DNA of 64,000 nt from Podaxis mareebaensis (GCA_018524725.1 JAEUWP010000421.1:276352-340351), one strand, 5' to 3'. Counted from the stretch's first letter, positions 47,801-59,777 are shown. Translations and numbers: made by a program. The notes: generated from the sequence alone by a model not told the origin.

Positions 47801-49313
47801 GGGGGGTGGCTATCCATGGTCCGTTTGTACTCAATCAGCCGAAGGCCAAACAGGTAGGGCATACCATGAAGACACCGCGTATCGGGATTTTGTGAGTCGG
47901 TGGTATTCCATCTACATGCCCGCCGAGATCACTGGGTGGGAGAGACGACGATAAGCGCTTGAGCTTGTAGTGTGGGCCTTTATGCATGTGTTCAGAGGCC
48001 ACGGCATTTCTCCTAATGATAGACGGCTTTTGTCTTGGACTGAGGGCATTGTGAGCTATCGGGGCGAGAAGCGCCGGTCGGTTGGAGTCTGGCTTGAATG
48101 TGTACAATTCCGGGCCATGCGGCGGGATACTATTCCAATTAAGGCGCGGTGCCGCTCGAATGCTCGGACAAGAGTGACACCCTTGTCTCACGCGAGAGAG
48201 ACAACTAGGAGATACCTCCGGGGTTAGATTGTGAGTGCAAAGTCATGAGGAGTGAGAGGTGGATTTGTGTAGATCTAAATTCATGTCAGCGTTCACACGC
48301 GGTGTATGGTGGTACCGTTCTTCGAACCAGGATTCATGATGAGCTAACTGAACGTCGAACAAGCGGGTACTATCTTCCAAACAACGGCCGAGGCGACCGT
48401 TCCCAAGCGCTTAGCACCAGTCTACGTTCTTGGAAAGATAACAAATAGACCAGCTTCGTTGGGGAATAGATATCTCCCTTTATATTGGGCAAAAGCGAGT
48501 TTGTGAAAATGAGAGCGATTTTCGAAATAGGCAGACTCCAGACCGAATCGGGGATAAAAATAGCCTCAAAACAAGCGGGCGAAACGTAGAACATGATAAA
48601 TGCAAGGTCATAAAGGAGAGTGAGCGATCCTTGGGATGCTACACGCGTTTAAAGACCCCCAAGAGAGTTTTTGAAGATTCAAGGCACAAGTACTCAAGCC
48701 TGGAAGGTTGTGACGCGAATCACTTGGCAGGCTTCAAGACTTAGTGCTTTAATGACTAAGTGATTCCCACTGGTTTATGTGGGTCACCCCGATAGCAACG
48801 GCGTTCCACAGCGGCTTTTATGATAAATAAGGCTTAACTCCCTTCTTTTCCACTACTTTTGGTAGGCAACCTCGAGGTCAGAAAGTACCCCGGTCAGACC
48901 TTGTTGCAAAAACCCCCGGAGTGTCAGCACAATGTGTCCAAGTGGGTCATGGTGCCAATTGGATAGGACGAGGCCGCGTTCTATCGCCGAGTTTTCATCG
49001 CGTCCTGGTCAAAAACGAGAGCAATTCAAGCTAACATAGCAACAGTTCTAATGTGGCTGGGGCGACCTATGCGATGTCAAGATGTATAACCTTGGCACAA
49101 CTCATCCAGGAAGAGGTATGAGTGGACAAGGTGCGCTCATGGGGTAATTCTGGTCATAGGGTAATGATGCTCACTCACGAAATCAGGCTCGTCGATGGTG
49201 TGGATGCGGATGGACGGTATCTCTGTAACACTGAGACCACCAATCGGATCGGGGGTCTGATTGCCATTACTGAGCACTGCGTAGCTGTTCTGGGATAGTG
49301 AATGAAATCTGAA
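47801..49313 (+). other. Intergenic stretch with one nested inverted repeat
   Basis: No gene recognised apart from a possible first exon of the helical gene at about 47885-48010 on the minus strand. A nested hairpin lies at 48717-48766: gaatcactt pairs with aagtgattc, and inside it acttagt pairs with actaagt around a 9-base loop. Everything else has frequent stops. Confidence 0.4.
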
Positions 49314-49688
49314 TCACGTCAGAACGAAGGTTACATCGACACTCTGAGCTTCTTTACACTCACGAGCGCCGCGCAGGAAGACAGGAACCGGCATATATCG
49401 CGAAATTAATCGAGTCGAGGAAGCAGCGAGGAGCCCGCAAGGATCACACGTGATGGTGACCCACTCTTCGTATATTTCCTCGACACAGGCATAACCGACG
49501 CCGCGGTATCCCACGTAACCATTTCTGGACCTTCTGACGAAGACCAATTGATCCACTAGCCCGATGTCTAAACCCAATAAATCTCTCAAACCCCAGGCTC
49601 TTGTCTCCAACATCCTCCACAACCTTCGCCCAAACGGTAAATTCAACCCTATTTCAAAATCAAAATCCTCTTCGTCCAACATTGCCAT
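49314..49688 (-). CDS. Hypothetical ORF head-to-head with the dehydrogenase
   Basis: An uninterrupted frame of 124 codons starts at the ATG at 49686-49688, which shares the palindrome ccatgg with the start codon of the plus-strand dehydrogenase. The peptide has plausible segments (FEIGLNLPFGRRLWRML, ITCDPCGLLAASS) but matches no family I know. It may be real with an antisense 5' end, or a chance frame. Confidence 0.22.
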   Translation of the reverse strand: MAMLDEEDFDFEIGLNLPFGRRLWRMLETRAWGLRDLLGLDIGLVDQLVFVRRSRNGYVGYRGVGYACVEEIYEEWVTITCDPCGLLAASSTRLISRYMPVPVFLRGARECKEAQSVDVTFVLT

Positions 49689-50687
49689 GGCCACTACCTC
49701 GCTCGTTGGTACGTCCCAATCGTTGCATGCACTCGCCTCCTATACTTAATGTGTATAACAGGAAAAGTCGCTGTCGTGACCGGCTCTTCTCGCTCTATCG
49801 GTGCCGCTATTGCCAGAGCTCTGGGGGCCGAAGGTGCTAACGTAGTCGTCAACTACGTTAGTGACGCTCGCGCTGCTGAAGAGGTTGTTAGTTCCATCAA
49901 GTCCTCGGGCAAGGGTGATGCCATCGCTGTCAAGGCTAACGCTGCCACCATCGAAGGTGGTAAATTCCTCGTCGACGCTGCGGTTCGGAAATGGGGCCGT
50001 CTTGACATTCTCGTCTTGAACGCGGGTATCATGGGCAGCAAGGTTCTTGCGGATGTCGATGAAGCCTTCTTCGACAGTCATATCCAGACCAATGTCAAAG
50101 CACCCTTGTTCACCGTCAAATATGCGCTTTCTCACCTCGCTGCACGTAAGTTCTGTACCCACCTTCGTATGCGCCGCCCAAATTGTAACTATATGCTGTC
50201 GAAATCCAGCTGGGGGCCGTATCATTTTCTTCTCTTCTAGTTTGACTGCAGCTTCCAGTACGTCGGTTCTATTTTTAACCCCTGGCCAAGAAATCATCTC
50301 ATCATTTTACCCCTATTTCACCAGCTGTCCTCCCTAACGCACTCAGCTACGTCGCTTCCAAGGGTGCTATTGAGCAGATCTCCCGTGTCCTCGCAAAGGA
50401 CCTCGGTGGTCGTGGCATAACTGTCAACACTATCTCTCCTGGACCCGTCGACACTCCCCTTTTCCGTGCTGGCAAGCCTTCTCAGGTCATCGATTTTATT
50501 TCGAAGCAGAATCCCAATAACCGTCTTGGACTTCCTGAGGATATTGCTCCTCTTGTGGCTTTTGTTGCGAGCCCGGCCGCTCAGTGGCTTAACGGCCAGA
50601 ACCTACGGATTAATGGAGTAAGTGGTGTCCTCCTATGAGATTTCCGTTATGTTGACGAGCCATGTTCCGTAGGGTTTCACTGTTTAG
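49687..50687 (+). CDS. Short-chain dehydrogenase/reductase (SDR)
   Basis: ATG at 49687 (MATTSLVGKVAVVTGSS), with an intron of about 52 bases right after LVG. The cofactor motif reads TGSSRSIGAAIA, with Ser where the second Gly of TGxxxGxG is usual. LVLNAGIM gives the NAG motif near 50019. After an intron, GGRIIFFSSSLTAAS supplies the catalytic Ser. A further intron precedes SYVASKGAIEQ, giving Tyr (50348-50350) and Lys (50360-50362). NTISPGPVDTPLF and LNGQNLRING end a classical SDR, followed by a last small exon GFTV and the stop at 50685-50687. The family uses NAD(P)H on alcohols and ketones; the substrate is unknown. An in-frame ATG at 49564 would add 41 basic residues; I prefer the downstream start. 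It lies between the reductases and the P450, so a tailoring role is possible. Confidence 0.85.
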
Positions 50688-51857
50688 TTTCGCTTTTGTA
50701 TCTTGTAGGGATGAGATGTAAACTAGATACTTACGACTCGTTGTATAATCAACTTAGTTGTGTATATACTGACATGTGACCCCCATTATGGTTTTTGTGA
50801 TATATAGATGTACAGTCACCAACTTAATAATCTTCCACGGAAGTTGACCTGCCTTGCAACCTATCCGTAGTCTTTGTTGTGTGCGTGCGCCATCTAGGGC
50901 TCTCTTAGTCGTGCAACAAGATGCACAGTCGGTATTCCTGGACGAGACATGGTTACATCAACCCCCAATATGCTTTTGCAGGGCTGTGGATGTGTTTACA
51001 ACAGAATGACAAAGGTGACATTATTGCCGGATGGAGAACGCCAGTGGCTGAGGTGTCCCCTCATGTCATCGACACATCAGATTTCGAATGTCGTGGAAAT
51101 GACAGCATGTCGAGGTTGGAGCGGAAACATCGTGACAGTCGGGCTTCGAAATGCAGGGAAGATCAGCTGATAGCTCTTATGTCGAGATATCTAGAATGTG
51201 TGGTGTGAACGTGTGGATTGCGGAGGGGAGATACAGTCATATGTGTATTCTAAACTAGAGCATTCATTCGGGCCTCAGGGAATATCAGGCACTCAGGTAA
51301 CGCTATCGTAAGTATATGGGGTAAGTAGTACGCTCATTAAAGATAGGATGGAGGTTTGTGTGCTTTATGACGAAAAGTGGAAGGTCGGAGACGGTACAAC
51401 CGAAACCGAAGATATAGGAAGAACAGTGTTCGGAAGCGTGCGCAGGTTTCCAGAACTTATGAATCGATATGAGAAGAAGATTTGATCCAATTGGTCATCA
51501 GCTTGTTTGACCTGGAAGTGCGGGCGTTGAAAGAGCCACTTCAAGCCGAACGGATGCGTGGGAGTGTAATGTTCGTTCCCAATAGCAGGGTCGCTTGCTC
51601 CAAACACCGGACCTAACCCTACCTAATCTCGTAATTATGTTTCTCACTGCTTCATTCACCCCGTGCAGTCAAGACGGATGTCTTTTGCCTCCTACGTCCT
51701 GTGCTCCGGGGTGGGCCGACGTGGATATCTTATTTCTGTCGCAGGGATGGCATCTCTTCTCTGGGAAGGTTAAATACACCAGGCATCTGGGAACACTCCT
51801 GTCTACCCTGTTCAACTTCCCTTGTGATTCCCCGCCTCCCTCCTTTCGCCGTTTACC
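50688..51857 (+). other. Intergenic region between dehydrogenase and P450
   Basis: The 3' UTR of the dehydrogenase and the promoter of the P450. Frames of 70-95 codons exist but contain no recognisable domain. Confidence 0.5.
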
Positions 51858-54123
51858 ATGGGCATCTTGAGCTGCTCTGAGGCTCTGGCCATTGGTCTCA
51901 CCTTCGCGGCGATAGCTTTGGTGCACTACATCAAGCAAGCGAAAGCAAATGCGGGTCGCAAGCTCCCTCCTGGACCGAAAGGAATTCCGTTTTTCGGAAA
52001 TCTATTTCAAATCGACGTCCTGAGACCATATCCAAAGGTGCGCTGCATTGCTTAGCTGCCAAAGACTGTGGCTGAGCGCTGGGTGGTTGCGTAGTTCAGG
52101 GAATGGGCGATGCAATATGGACCCATCTATCGACTCAAACTTGGGCCTCAAGAATTCATCGTCCTCAACACGGCAGAAGCTGCTGACGAGTTATTCGTTA
52201 ATCGTAGCAAGATATACTCCAACCGTTCTCCGCCTCACGTTGCTCACGATATCATGAGTGCTGGTCAACGTCAAGTCTTCTTGCCCTACGACAAGGAATG
52301 GAAGGTTCGCTCCGATTTTGTGTTGACTCATTTGAAAAGTTAGTTAAACAGTTTTCAGGCCTCGAGAAGGAGCTTACAGGTCGCCATTGGCCCCGGTGCT
52401 TCTAAACGCCTCCGTCCGTCACAAGATTTGGAGTCTCGCGTCCTTCTGTACGATATTATCCAACATGGAGAACAGAGCCTTCAGGACATGGAAAAAGGCC
52501 CGACTGGAGAGGTTCCCGAAGCTCACTGGTTCTCGCTCATTCGGCGCTATGTATGTGCCGATCACAACTTTTCCTCGGTCGACTTCGCTTATGGATAGCT
52601 GACGGGATGTCTTCTTCGGCCTCAACTAGACAACGAGCGTCGTGATGACGGTTACCTATGGCAAGCGTGCACATAAGATTCTAAATAACCGCAACTTGTG
52701 AGCAAGAGCCTGACCCACTCTTCAATTTTACGCTAATGGCTGATATAACCCATACTCAACGCCATGGTATAGGCACATGATCTACGAAGTATTGGCAAAC
52801 TTCACCAAGGTTGGACAGCCCGGCAATTATCTGTAAGGCTAACTTTAAGACCTGTTGCATAGGTACTAATGACCGTTTTAGTGCCGACGCTTTCCCCATA
52901 CTGCGCAAGCTCCCCGATTTTCTCGCGAAATGGCGCGTGGAAGCCCGAAAGATGCATGAATGGTATGGATCCTTCTAAACTTTGAAGTGGGTCAGATGCC
53001 GTGGTGTTGACTTGGCTCTTCACACAGGGAAATGATCCTTTGGGGCGGTCTCCTGAAAGAACTCCAAGAGGAAATCAGTAATGGCATTGCACGGGATTGC
53101 TACGTCTCCAATTACCTTAGACAACGCGCTGAAGCTGGTCATGAACACGCCCCTGGATGCGGCATCACGGAGGATGGTTGGCTCAGGGACACCCTCCTTG
53201 CTTACACTGCTGGGACGGTCCTGGAAGCCGGTTCCGATACAACTGCCAGTACTATGCAATCATTCCTGCTTTTCATGATCAGCCACCCTGCAACTGCTAA
53301 AAGGGCCCGAGAGGAGATCGACCGTGTCGTTGGTTCCGATAGGATGCCTACCTTTGAGGATGAACCCCATTTGCCTTATCTCGTCGCTTGCATTAAAGAG
53401 ACGTTGCGTAGACGTCCTCCCACGATTATGGGTATGTAGCACTCGTCTGTAGACGGAGGACTCGACTCTAATACTTTGCTACAAATCATTTTAGGGATCC
53501 CTCATAGCAATGATGAAGATGACGTTTACGAGGGTTACTTCATTCCTAAGGGTTCCACCGTCATCGGCAATGTTTGGGCCATTCATATGGACCCTAAACG
53601 TTATCCGTGAGTCCCACCATTGTCCATTAGGACTGCACCCGAAGTAATTGAACTCCCTCAGTAATCCTTTTGCCTTCATGCCCGAGCGCTGGTACGAAGA
53701 AGGCAATTCAACGCGCTGGGGCAGCGGGCCGGACTGTGACCGTGATCAGTACGTTTGATCAATATACTTTGACAGTGTGGGTTCATGTTTCTGATCGCAC
53801 TCGCTCCATCCAGCTACGTTTTCGGATGGGGTCGTCGTTTCTGCCAGGGGACCTACATTGCTGAAGCTTCTTTGTTCATCGTATTGGCTCGTATCATGTG
53901 GGGCATCGACTTCGTCCTTCCCAAGGATGAGAAAACCGGGAAGCCCATTATTCCGGATATCAACGACGAGAAGACTTTCTCCGACGGTTTTGTTAGTATT
54001 CCATACATCTACAAGCTTGGATTCAGGCCAAGGTCGGAAAAGCATAAGAAGATTATCGAGCGGTCGTATGAAGATGCCCAGGCGGAGTGGCAGGTTTTGG
54101 GTTTGATGAACGATGAACGGTGA
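51858..54123 (+). CDS. Microsomal cytochrome P450 monooxygenase
   Basis: ATG at 51858. The N-terminus has a membrane anchor (residues about 9-24, LTFAAIALVHYI) and a proline hinge (KLPPGPKGIPFFGN). About eight short introns interrupt the gene. Conserved elements are all present: the oxygen-binding I-helix AGSDTTAS (53227-53250), the ExxR motif ETLR (53398-53409), PERW (53681-53692) and the heme loop FGWGRRFCQG with its Cys codon at 53842-53844, reached by an intron joining DRD-H to YVFGWG. The protein ends at the stop 54121-54123, for roughly 510-530 residues, which is normal. It would sit in the ER membrane and hydroxylate a lipophilic substrate with a P450 reductase. The context (SDR, reductases, synthase) suggests secondary metabolism, without proof. 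The exon order around 52380-52790 is less certain. Confidence 0.85.
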
Positions 54124-54950
54124 GCTGTAAGTGGTGAGATGGGGAAATGGGCGCCGTGGGTTTGATAGGGAAGTGTCCTGGTACCACATTCTGATTGAAT
54201 TCCTTCTGGCATCTTCAAATCATGTGTATCATAACAGCCACGTTTTGTAATTGACAGTTTTGTCGTGACATCATACAGGTATGCGTTCTTGATGCGCTCA
54301 AAATATAACTCCAGGTCGTCGACATATAATCAACTTCCCTGATAGACAGAGGACAAGATTTAGAAGCAGCCTTCGCTACCCCGAACCTGATTCTAGCCAG
54401 AATTTCGAAGCCAGGTTTGTTCTCCGCTTCATGTGGGTCAAGAAATTCTCGGATCCACTACAGCGGTGGGCCACAAGGCGCGGGTGGTATTATGAACGAT
54501 GTTTCTAAACTAGTCCGACTACCGGACGAGATATTTTGGAATGAGTCAGAAGTCTCTGAGCACGATGCCTCAACGTGATTCTGATCGAGAAAGTTCGGCA
54601 TTCTCATTATCTTTGGCTTTACTTTCTTATCTAGAACATGAATTCTAGTGTATTTAGAAATAGCTTTGAGGTAAACGTTCAACGTGCAACTTGCTAACCC
54701 AGCAGAGCATGAGAAAATGCCGAGGGTTGGTCACGGCGCTGCCTTTCACCGAAGAGATTCAGCAGTTCCCTTCCTCTTCTATGATCTGAATATATATAGT
54801 ACTAGTCTCGCTGCCTAAGTCTACTCATAACAGGGAATCCACACTCGCTTAATCACATCCCAATCTCGTTTAGCGAAAGTACTTTAGTGAGAAACAAGAG
54901 ATTGACGGCCGTAATAAGCATCGCAAAAACGAACCTTTCTCTTGAGCAGG
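54124..54950 (+). other. Intergenic spacer after P450
   Basis: Nothing coding is recognised. The left part is the P450 3' end and the right part is AT-rich sequence next to the convergent helical gene. Confidence 0.5.
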
Positions 54951-55893
54951 TTAGGCTGTAGCGTCTGATGTAGGATTTTGGGCATTCAACGATGCTAGGT
55001 TTGCCTGTGTGCTCGAAGAGAAATCGTACGAGTCAGCCGCTCTCTTGGCTGGCGGATCCCAGAGCATCCATACAAGGGATGAACCCACGTCCAACGTCAC
55101 TCTTGCCAGACTATCCCGGAACTCGTTCCATCTTTGCCGAACTATGTCAATTTCTTCTTCCGAAGATAGATCGGATTTAAGGTATTTGATATCTTGCAGC
55201 CGTCTGTCCGCCTCTCTGAAGTACTCGACAACTTGGAGGAAAGGCTTGTCGCATTCATTCACCACGGAGAGAAGGCCAGTGATGACTTGTGTGTTTTCGG
55301 TGGTCAGGATAGCATTTACCGCAGTGTCCCCGTCTGGTACAGATTTGTTAGCTCTGCAGACGACTAATAGACCAAGAATCAGTCAGGTCTCACCGTTAGT
55401 GGGCGCTGCAGAAAACTGTTGGTCCGCAGGCGTAATATCCCGCCCAAACTTCACCATTTCTTCGTGAGCTTTGTTTACTCTGTTCACAATGAAGTCCGTC
55501 CAAAAAGCGGCGACGTAAGTTCGGTTAGGCATCCTCCCCATCAGCGGTGTTGCTGACAATATGCCAACCAACCGGAGCTAGTAGAGGGTAAAGTTTCGTG
55601 AGTGGAAGATAACCCCGAAGATCCTTTCACATTGGTCGGCAGCCGCTTTGCGTAAGTTGTGGAAAAGCTCCACTGTCTCTGGGCAGGGAGTGGTTTCCTG
55701 AGATGCGCGCAGCAAGAGGTTCAAGTGGTTGAGCTTGTGCAAGAACGTCCGGGATATGTCCTTCATCCGAAAGAATGGTTGTTGGCCAGGGGATAGCTGG
55801 TTTTTTGAAAAAACTAGCAAATAATCAGCGCATGAGATGACCATCCCTCCTCACCTTCAAAGATCTGAACACCACAGGCTGTGTGTCTGCCAT
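54951..55893 (-). CDS. Helical protein of unknown function (tandem paralogue 2)
   Basis: A first exon from ATG 55891-55893 reads MADTQPVVFRSLK. After a 50-60 base intron, LSPGQQPFFRMKDISRTFLHKLNHL follows in frame. Later segments are amphipathic helices, and the last exon has VNECDKPFLQVVEYFREADRRL and RQRWNEFRDSLARV, stopping at 54951. The exon plan and sequence match the gene at 56349-57322 (MIDKAPVVCRVFK, then LPSEQHLLFRMQDLL; RSHWAEFLDTSMKV). A TAG near 55578 must fall in an intron. No known domain, no membrane segment. It may be a small coiled adaptor. The conserved tandem pair supports a real gene, but the function is unknown. Confidence 0.55.
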
Positions 55894-56348
55894 AATAGAG
55901 GGCAGAGTCAAAGGCGAGGAGCTCACGCGTTTGTGTGTGCAGACTTCAGGGGTTTAAGGAGACTTGAAGGTAAGACACATATTGTGGAACGAGTCTCGTG
56001 TCCGACACCTCGTTCTGCGGCTCACATCACAGGCTTGCAGTAAGTTTCGTCGAACGGGTCACGACCAAGATAGGAAGACTACAGGGAATCGATCTCAGCG
56101 CCGTGTCTGTGGGGGAGCGACACTCATGGCGATGGGGAAGACTGGCTCCCTACTCGGAAATGTTAACCAGGAGAGAAATATTACGTTTCGAAGTGTAGTA
56201 GTAGTACCTATCGACTCTTCAGGACTCAGGGAAACCAAAGGTGCTTTTGTTGTTCTCTTGAGCTCGGAGAACCCAAATGAATAGCTATCCAACCAAGTCC
56301 ATACGATACAAGTCCAGCGCAAGCGTCTAACAAGTAGAATCAGTTACG

Positions 56349-57322
56349 TTAACCGAAGCCTCGAAAACTAAGACATGATAGGAGTCGATGCAAGAACGAC
56401 GTTCGGGGCTGAGAGGGATTTTCTCTCATCGTCTCAAAGTTACCGGGAACGCCCTTCCCTAGGCGAAACCAAGGATCCTCTTTCAGCAAGACGCGAAGCT
56501 TGCTGACCCCGGCTAGCACCTTCATGCTTGTGTCTAGAAATTCTGCCCAATGGGAACGAGCTATTTCTGCTTCATCATCCGAGGGCGGCGAGCTTGTTAT
56601 GAACTCTTCTAGACCATTCAGGTCTTTTTCCATATCTCGATAATATTTTCCGGTATCTCGAAGTATAGAGGCGCATTCATTAACTGCACGAAGGAGGCGA
56701 GTGACAGCCTGAATATTGTCCCCCGTTGGACACATATCCTATTGTATTTTTGTTTGTGTGATCAGGTCCACGACGCACGGACCATGGCGTTTAAAGTAGA
56801 GCTCACCGGACTCAAGAGGGCTCTGCGATGAAGTGGCTCGCTCGACGGCGTTGGCGGTATCCTGACCAAAGAGGGCCATATCCTTCTGGGCTTTTTCGCA
56901 ATATTTAGCAGTGATATTGGCCTTGATGCGCACGTATGATGAAGAAATGACGTTCGTCTGTCCTTTAGGATTCTCAGTGGGTGGTGACACGGTGACGAGA
57001 AATTTGAGGTACGTCTTTGCGAAGTTGTTCACAAAGTATACGGCTCTGAGTAACGCCATGGCCCGAATTCCTGCTTCTGTACGGGTGTCGTGTAGGAGTT
57101 GAATGACCTCTTCAGATTTCTGTGCTTCTTGAGACTCAAACACATTGAGATGCAATTCATCGAGTTTTTGCAGCATTTCCCTGAGCAGATCCTGCATCCT
57201 GAAGAGGAGGTGTTGCTCGGAAGGTAGCTGGCGAAGACCATGTCGAATATGTACTAGGCAATAGATGATGAGGGAACGCGCACCTTGAAGACGCGACATA
57301 CCACAGGCGCCTTATCGATCAT
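56349..57322 (-). CDS. Helical protein of unknown function (tandem paralogue 1)
   Basis: ATG at 57320-57322 gives MIDKAPVVCRVFK. A 56-base intron ends in ttcgccag before LPSEQHLLFRMQDLLREM. The middle region is helical (LYFVNN-like stretch, KANITAKYCEKAQKDMALFG near 56860-56930). The last exon begins near 56730 with AVTRLLRAVNECASILRD and carries SHWAEFLDTSMKVLAG, ending in the stop at 56349. The same start, intron and core motifs recur in the downstream gene about 1.4 kb away. No family is recognised. The gene appears open, with two or three introns. Confidence 0.6.
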
Positions 57323-57357
57323 GCAGGGCCCGCGAGTTTATCAACCTTGAGAGCCAA

Positions 57358-57373
57358 TGTGTGTGTGTGTGTG
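57358..57373 (+). repeat. GT dinucleotide microsatellite
   Basis: Eight consecutive gt units lie just upstream of the helical paralogue 1 start (minus-strand promoter side). Confidence 0.9.
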
Positions 57374-57918
57374 AAATAGCCGCGACGCGGGAGGCTCCTG
57401 AACCGGAAACACCATGTACCAAGGGGTTCTGAGACCCTAGGGTAGGTCTCAGATCTCAAGTGAGTATGCCCCTGTATGCCCCCCTGTCAGGCAATACCAC
57501 CTACTCGACTTTACAAAACCAAAATAAGACGCTCATGCAATGTCAATAGCCACTGACGCCTCTTCAGATCAAACCAGAAAGATGGCAATACACGTCATTT
57601 TACGCAAAAGAGCACGAGGTGGGTGCGTGGACCCAAAGACCCTGCATAAAAGCACCATTCTCTCAAACTAGATACTCTCAAACACTAGGATCTCAAACAA
57701 CGCAGCCAAATTCCACCACAGACCTGCCCCAACCTGCCCTCCACTGTCCCCTGACTCCCAAGCCTACTGACGCGCTAAATCCCAAACTGCTGCCACAAGA
57801 TCTGAATGAAATCCACTCGAATAGACCCAAGTGCTTGAGGGAACCCTCAGCTCCCAAGCAACTGGCCGAATTGCACAAAGTCGCGGAAACCAGTGGGGGG
57901 ATCGCCTGAAACTACACG

Positions 57919-58995
57919 GTGGAACCGACCCCAGAAAGAGCCCAAGGCGTCGGAGCCTTTATCAATGCCCCGTCCAACAACCAAATCACAGATATTCAAG
58001 TGGGCAGGATGGAGGAAGGCGAGCCCAGCAACGAAGTCATCGACCCCGCAATGAGGAGGGTCGTCAGAGGCTGTCAAATCACAACTGCTAAGGGCTTCAC
58101 CTACAGCCGCTCCCCCGAAAGACGGCTTCCCTCTCCCTCAGGTCACTAGAAATGTCAAGTTCGGCCTCGCGCAATACCTTCTCGAAGCGCTCGATTCCCT
58201 GCCGAAGTACAAGATATGGATCCACCCGTGGAACATGCGTTTCACTACCGATCTCCAAAAGGCGAGACAGCTCATCTTCAAGACAGTAAACGATTTCTTC
58301 GAACGCGACACACCTGTCAGTTTGACCCAACCGGCAGCCGAACCAGGCAAACCTCCCTTACGGGCTGGCAACCCGTGGCACTGGCTTATCACCGGCCTCA
58401 CAAAGGAGGAGCACGACTGAGCGATAAAGACCCAAGTTATCGCTTCGAATACCTGCACATTCTTCATCTTACCATACGAACAACCTATCCCATCCTTCGT
58501 AACCCAACTCAGAGGCATAACCTTCGACGCGGACCAGAAGGACAAGAGCAAAAGATACGTCGAAGAGGCTGTCAGGAGAGGACTCACCAAAATCTCCTCG
58601 TCGCTCAAGCAGTGCATCGCTCGCTCCATCAATAAACCAGCCAACGCAACAAAAGAACTCGAAGCCTTCATAGAAGGGATAAACGCCAGACTCATCAAAC
58701 AACTAGACGGTCCCCACGTCTGGGTCATCGAGTCAAAACCCATACCGTCGTTCCCAGACATAGACGCCTACAACGAATTTATCAAGATCATAAAGGAGCT
58801 CAATTTCCCTGTGATTAGCTATGGTCTGCGGTCGACCAGGGAAAGTCTTCGTCCTGATAGATCCAACCGCGAGTCCTTGGGAAAGGGCATGAAGAGCTGG
58901 AGTGACCCCCTTGACTTGCATCCGTCGCAGTTGGTGGTGTTGGAGGGCTTGCCTATTCAATGGCAGGAATCCCGGGAGGGGTCGAAAGGGCAGTA
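57919..58995 (+). pseudogene. Gag-like protein of a basidiomycete retroelement, degenerate
   Basis: Reading from about 58139, the frame carries KYKIWIHPWN, NPWHWLITGLTKEEHD, then an in-frame TGA at 58418-58420, and resumes as AIKTQVIASNTCTFFIFPYE and ITFDADQKDKSKRYVE down to the stop at about 58996. The block PWHWLITGLT-EEH-AI and the FFIFPY segment are, as I recall, typical of Gag-like ORFs of Agaricomycete non-LTR elements. The TGA stands where an Arg (CGA) would fit, a single C to T change. Upstream frames (57619-58150) continue the same protein with one frame change. No ATG fits. It is a dead mobile-element ORF, and no reverse transcriptase is seen beside it. Confidence 0.6.
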
Positions 58996-59549
58996 GGCCT
59001 GGTTACTGGGGAAGGTAAAATCGGGTCTGAATGGGCATTGCCTCTTCTAAACCCGCTCTCTCCATTGTACATACCAAGCTCCTACAAATTGTTACATAGT
59101 TACTGTCCATCTTACGCCGTAGCTTTTACAAGTTTAGTAGCTGATAAATGTCGTCTTTGTCGCCAATTTTCCCCGACCGACAAGTAAAAGATTAAGTTTT
59201 TACTCACTGTAAGCTTGGACTAATATCCGTAGGGCCCAAATATATCTGCGCAGACGCCCTTGGAGGCCAATTGGACTAAGGGTAAACTCACCACGGATCG
59301 GAGCAACCCTCTTTAGCTACCCGAGACCGGTCCCAAGCTTGTGCTTGAAAGCCTCGGTATAGAGAAGGAAGGCTCTCCGGGTCCCTCAGTTCCCCGCTCT
59401 CCCGACGGATCTGTCTACCCTCGGAGCATTACCCTTGGCAACGCCTCGTATTGCAGGACTATTGATGACCCCAAGGAATACTATCACTATAAGGCAACAA
59501 CCTAACGAGCGGCGAGAATCAACGCCGTAAAACAAGGGAACATGTATGT

Positions 59550-59755
59550 AGACGTACCTCCTCTTTCAGTAGTGTTGTTGACAGCGAGTCAAACAGCCGG
59601 GGCCAGTGGACTGTAGAATCCCTCGAGTCAGAGACAACCCCGAAGGTCGTTTCACATTGTTGGCGGCACTTCGCTCAAGCTGTGCAAAAGCTCTATGGCC
59701 TGTGGTTAAGGAGTAATCTTCCAAGATGTGCGCAGCACAAGGTTCAAATTAAAAA
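59550..59755 (-). pseudogene. Relic of a helical family gene
   Basis: The stretch aaccccgaaggtcgtttcac at about 59635 and the following 100 bases align with 55610-55735 inside tandem paralogue 2 (aaccccgaagatcctttcac, then tgcgcgcagcaagaggttca against tgtgcgcagcacaaggttca). The preceding bases also match weakly. It is about 75-80% alike, with stops, so it is an eroded third copy. Confidence 0.55.
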
Positions 59756-59777
59756 CATATATACATAGAACAGGTCT

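Noticed and set aside
48717..48766. Nested inverted repeat as a possible MITE or terminator
   Set aside because: Arms of only 7-9 bases, no target-site duplication and no T-tract; recorded only within the intergenic entry.
57619..57909. Pro/Gln-rich plus-strand frame before the Gag-like ORF
   Set aside because: It has no ATG and is low complexity; it may be the start of the degenerate Gag-like protein but is not separately supported.
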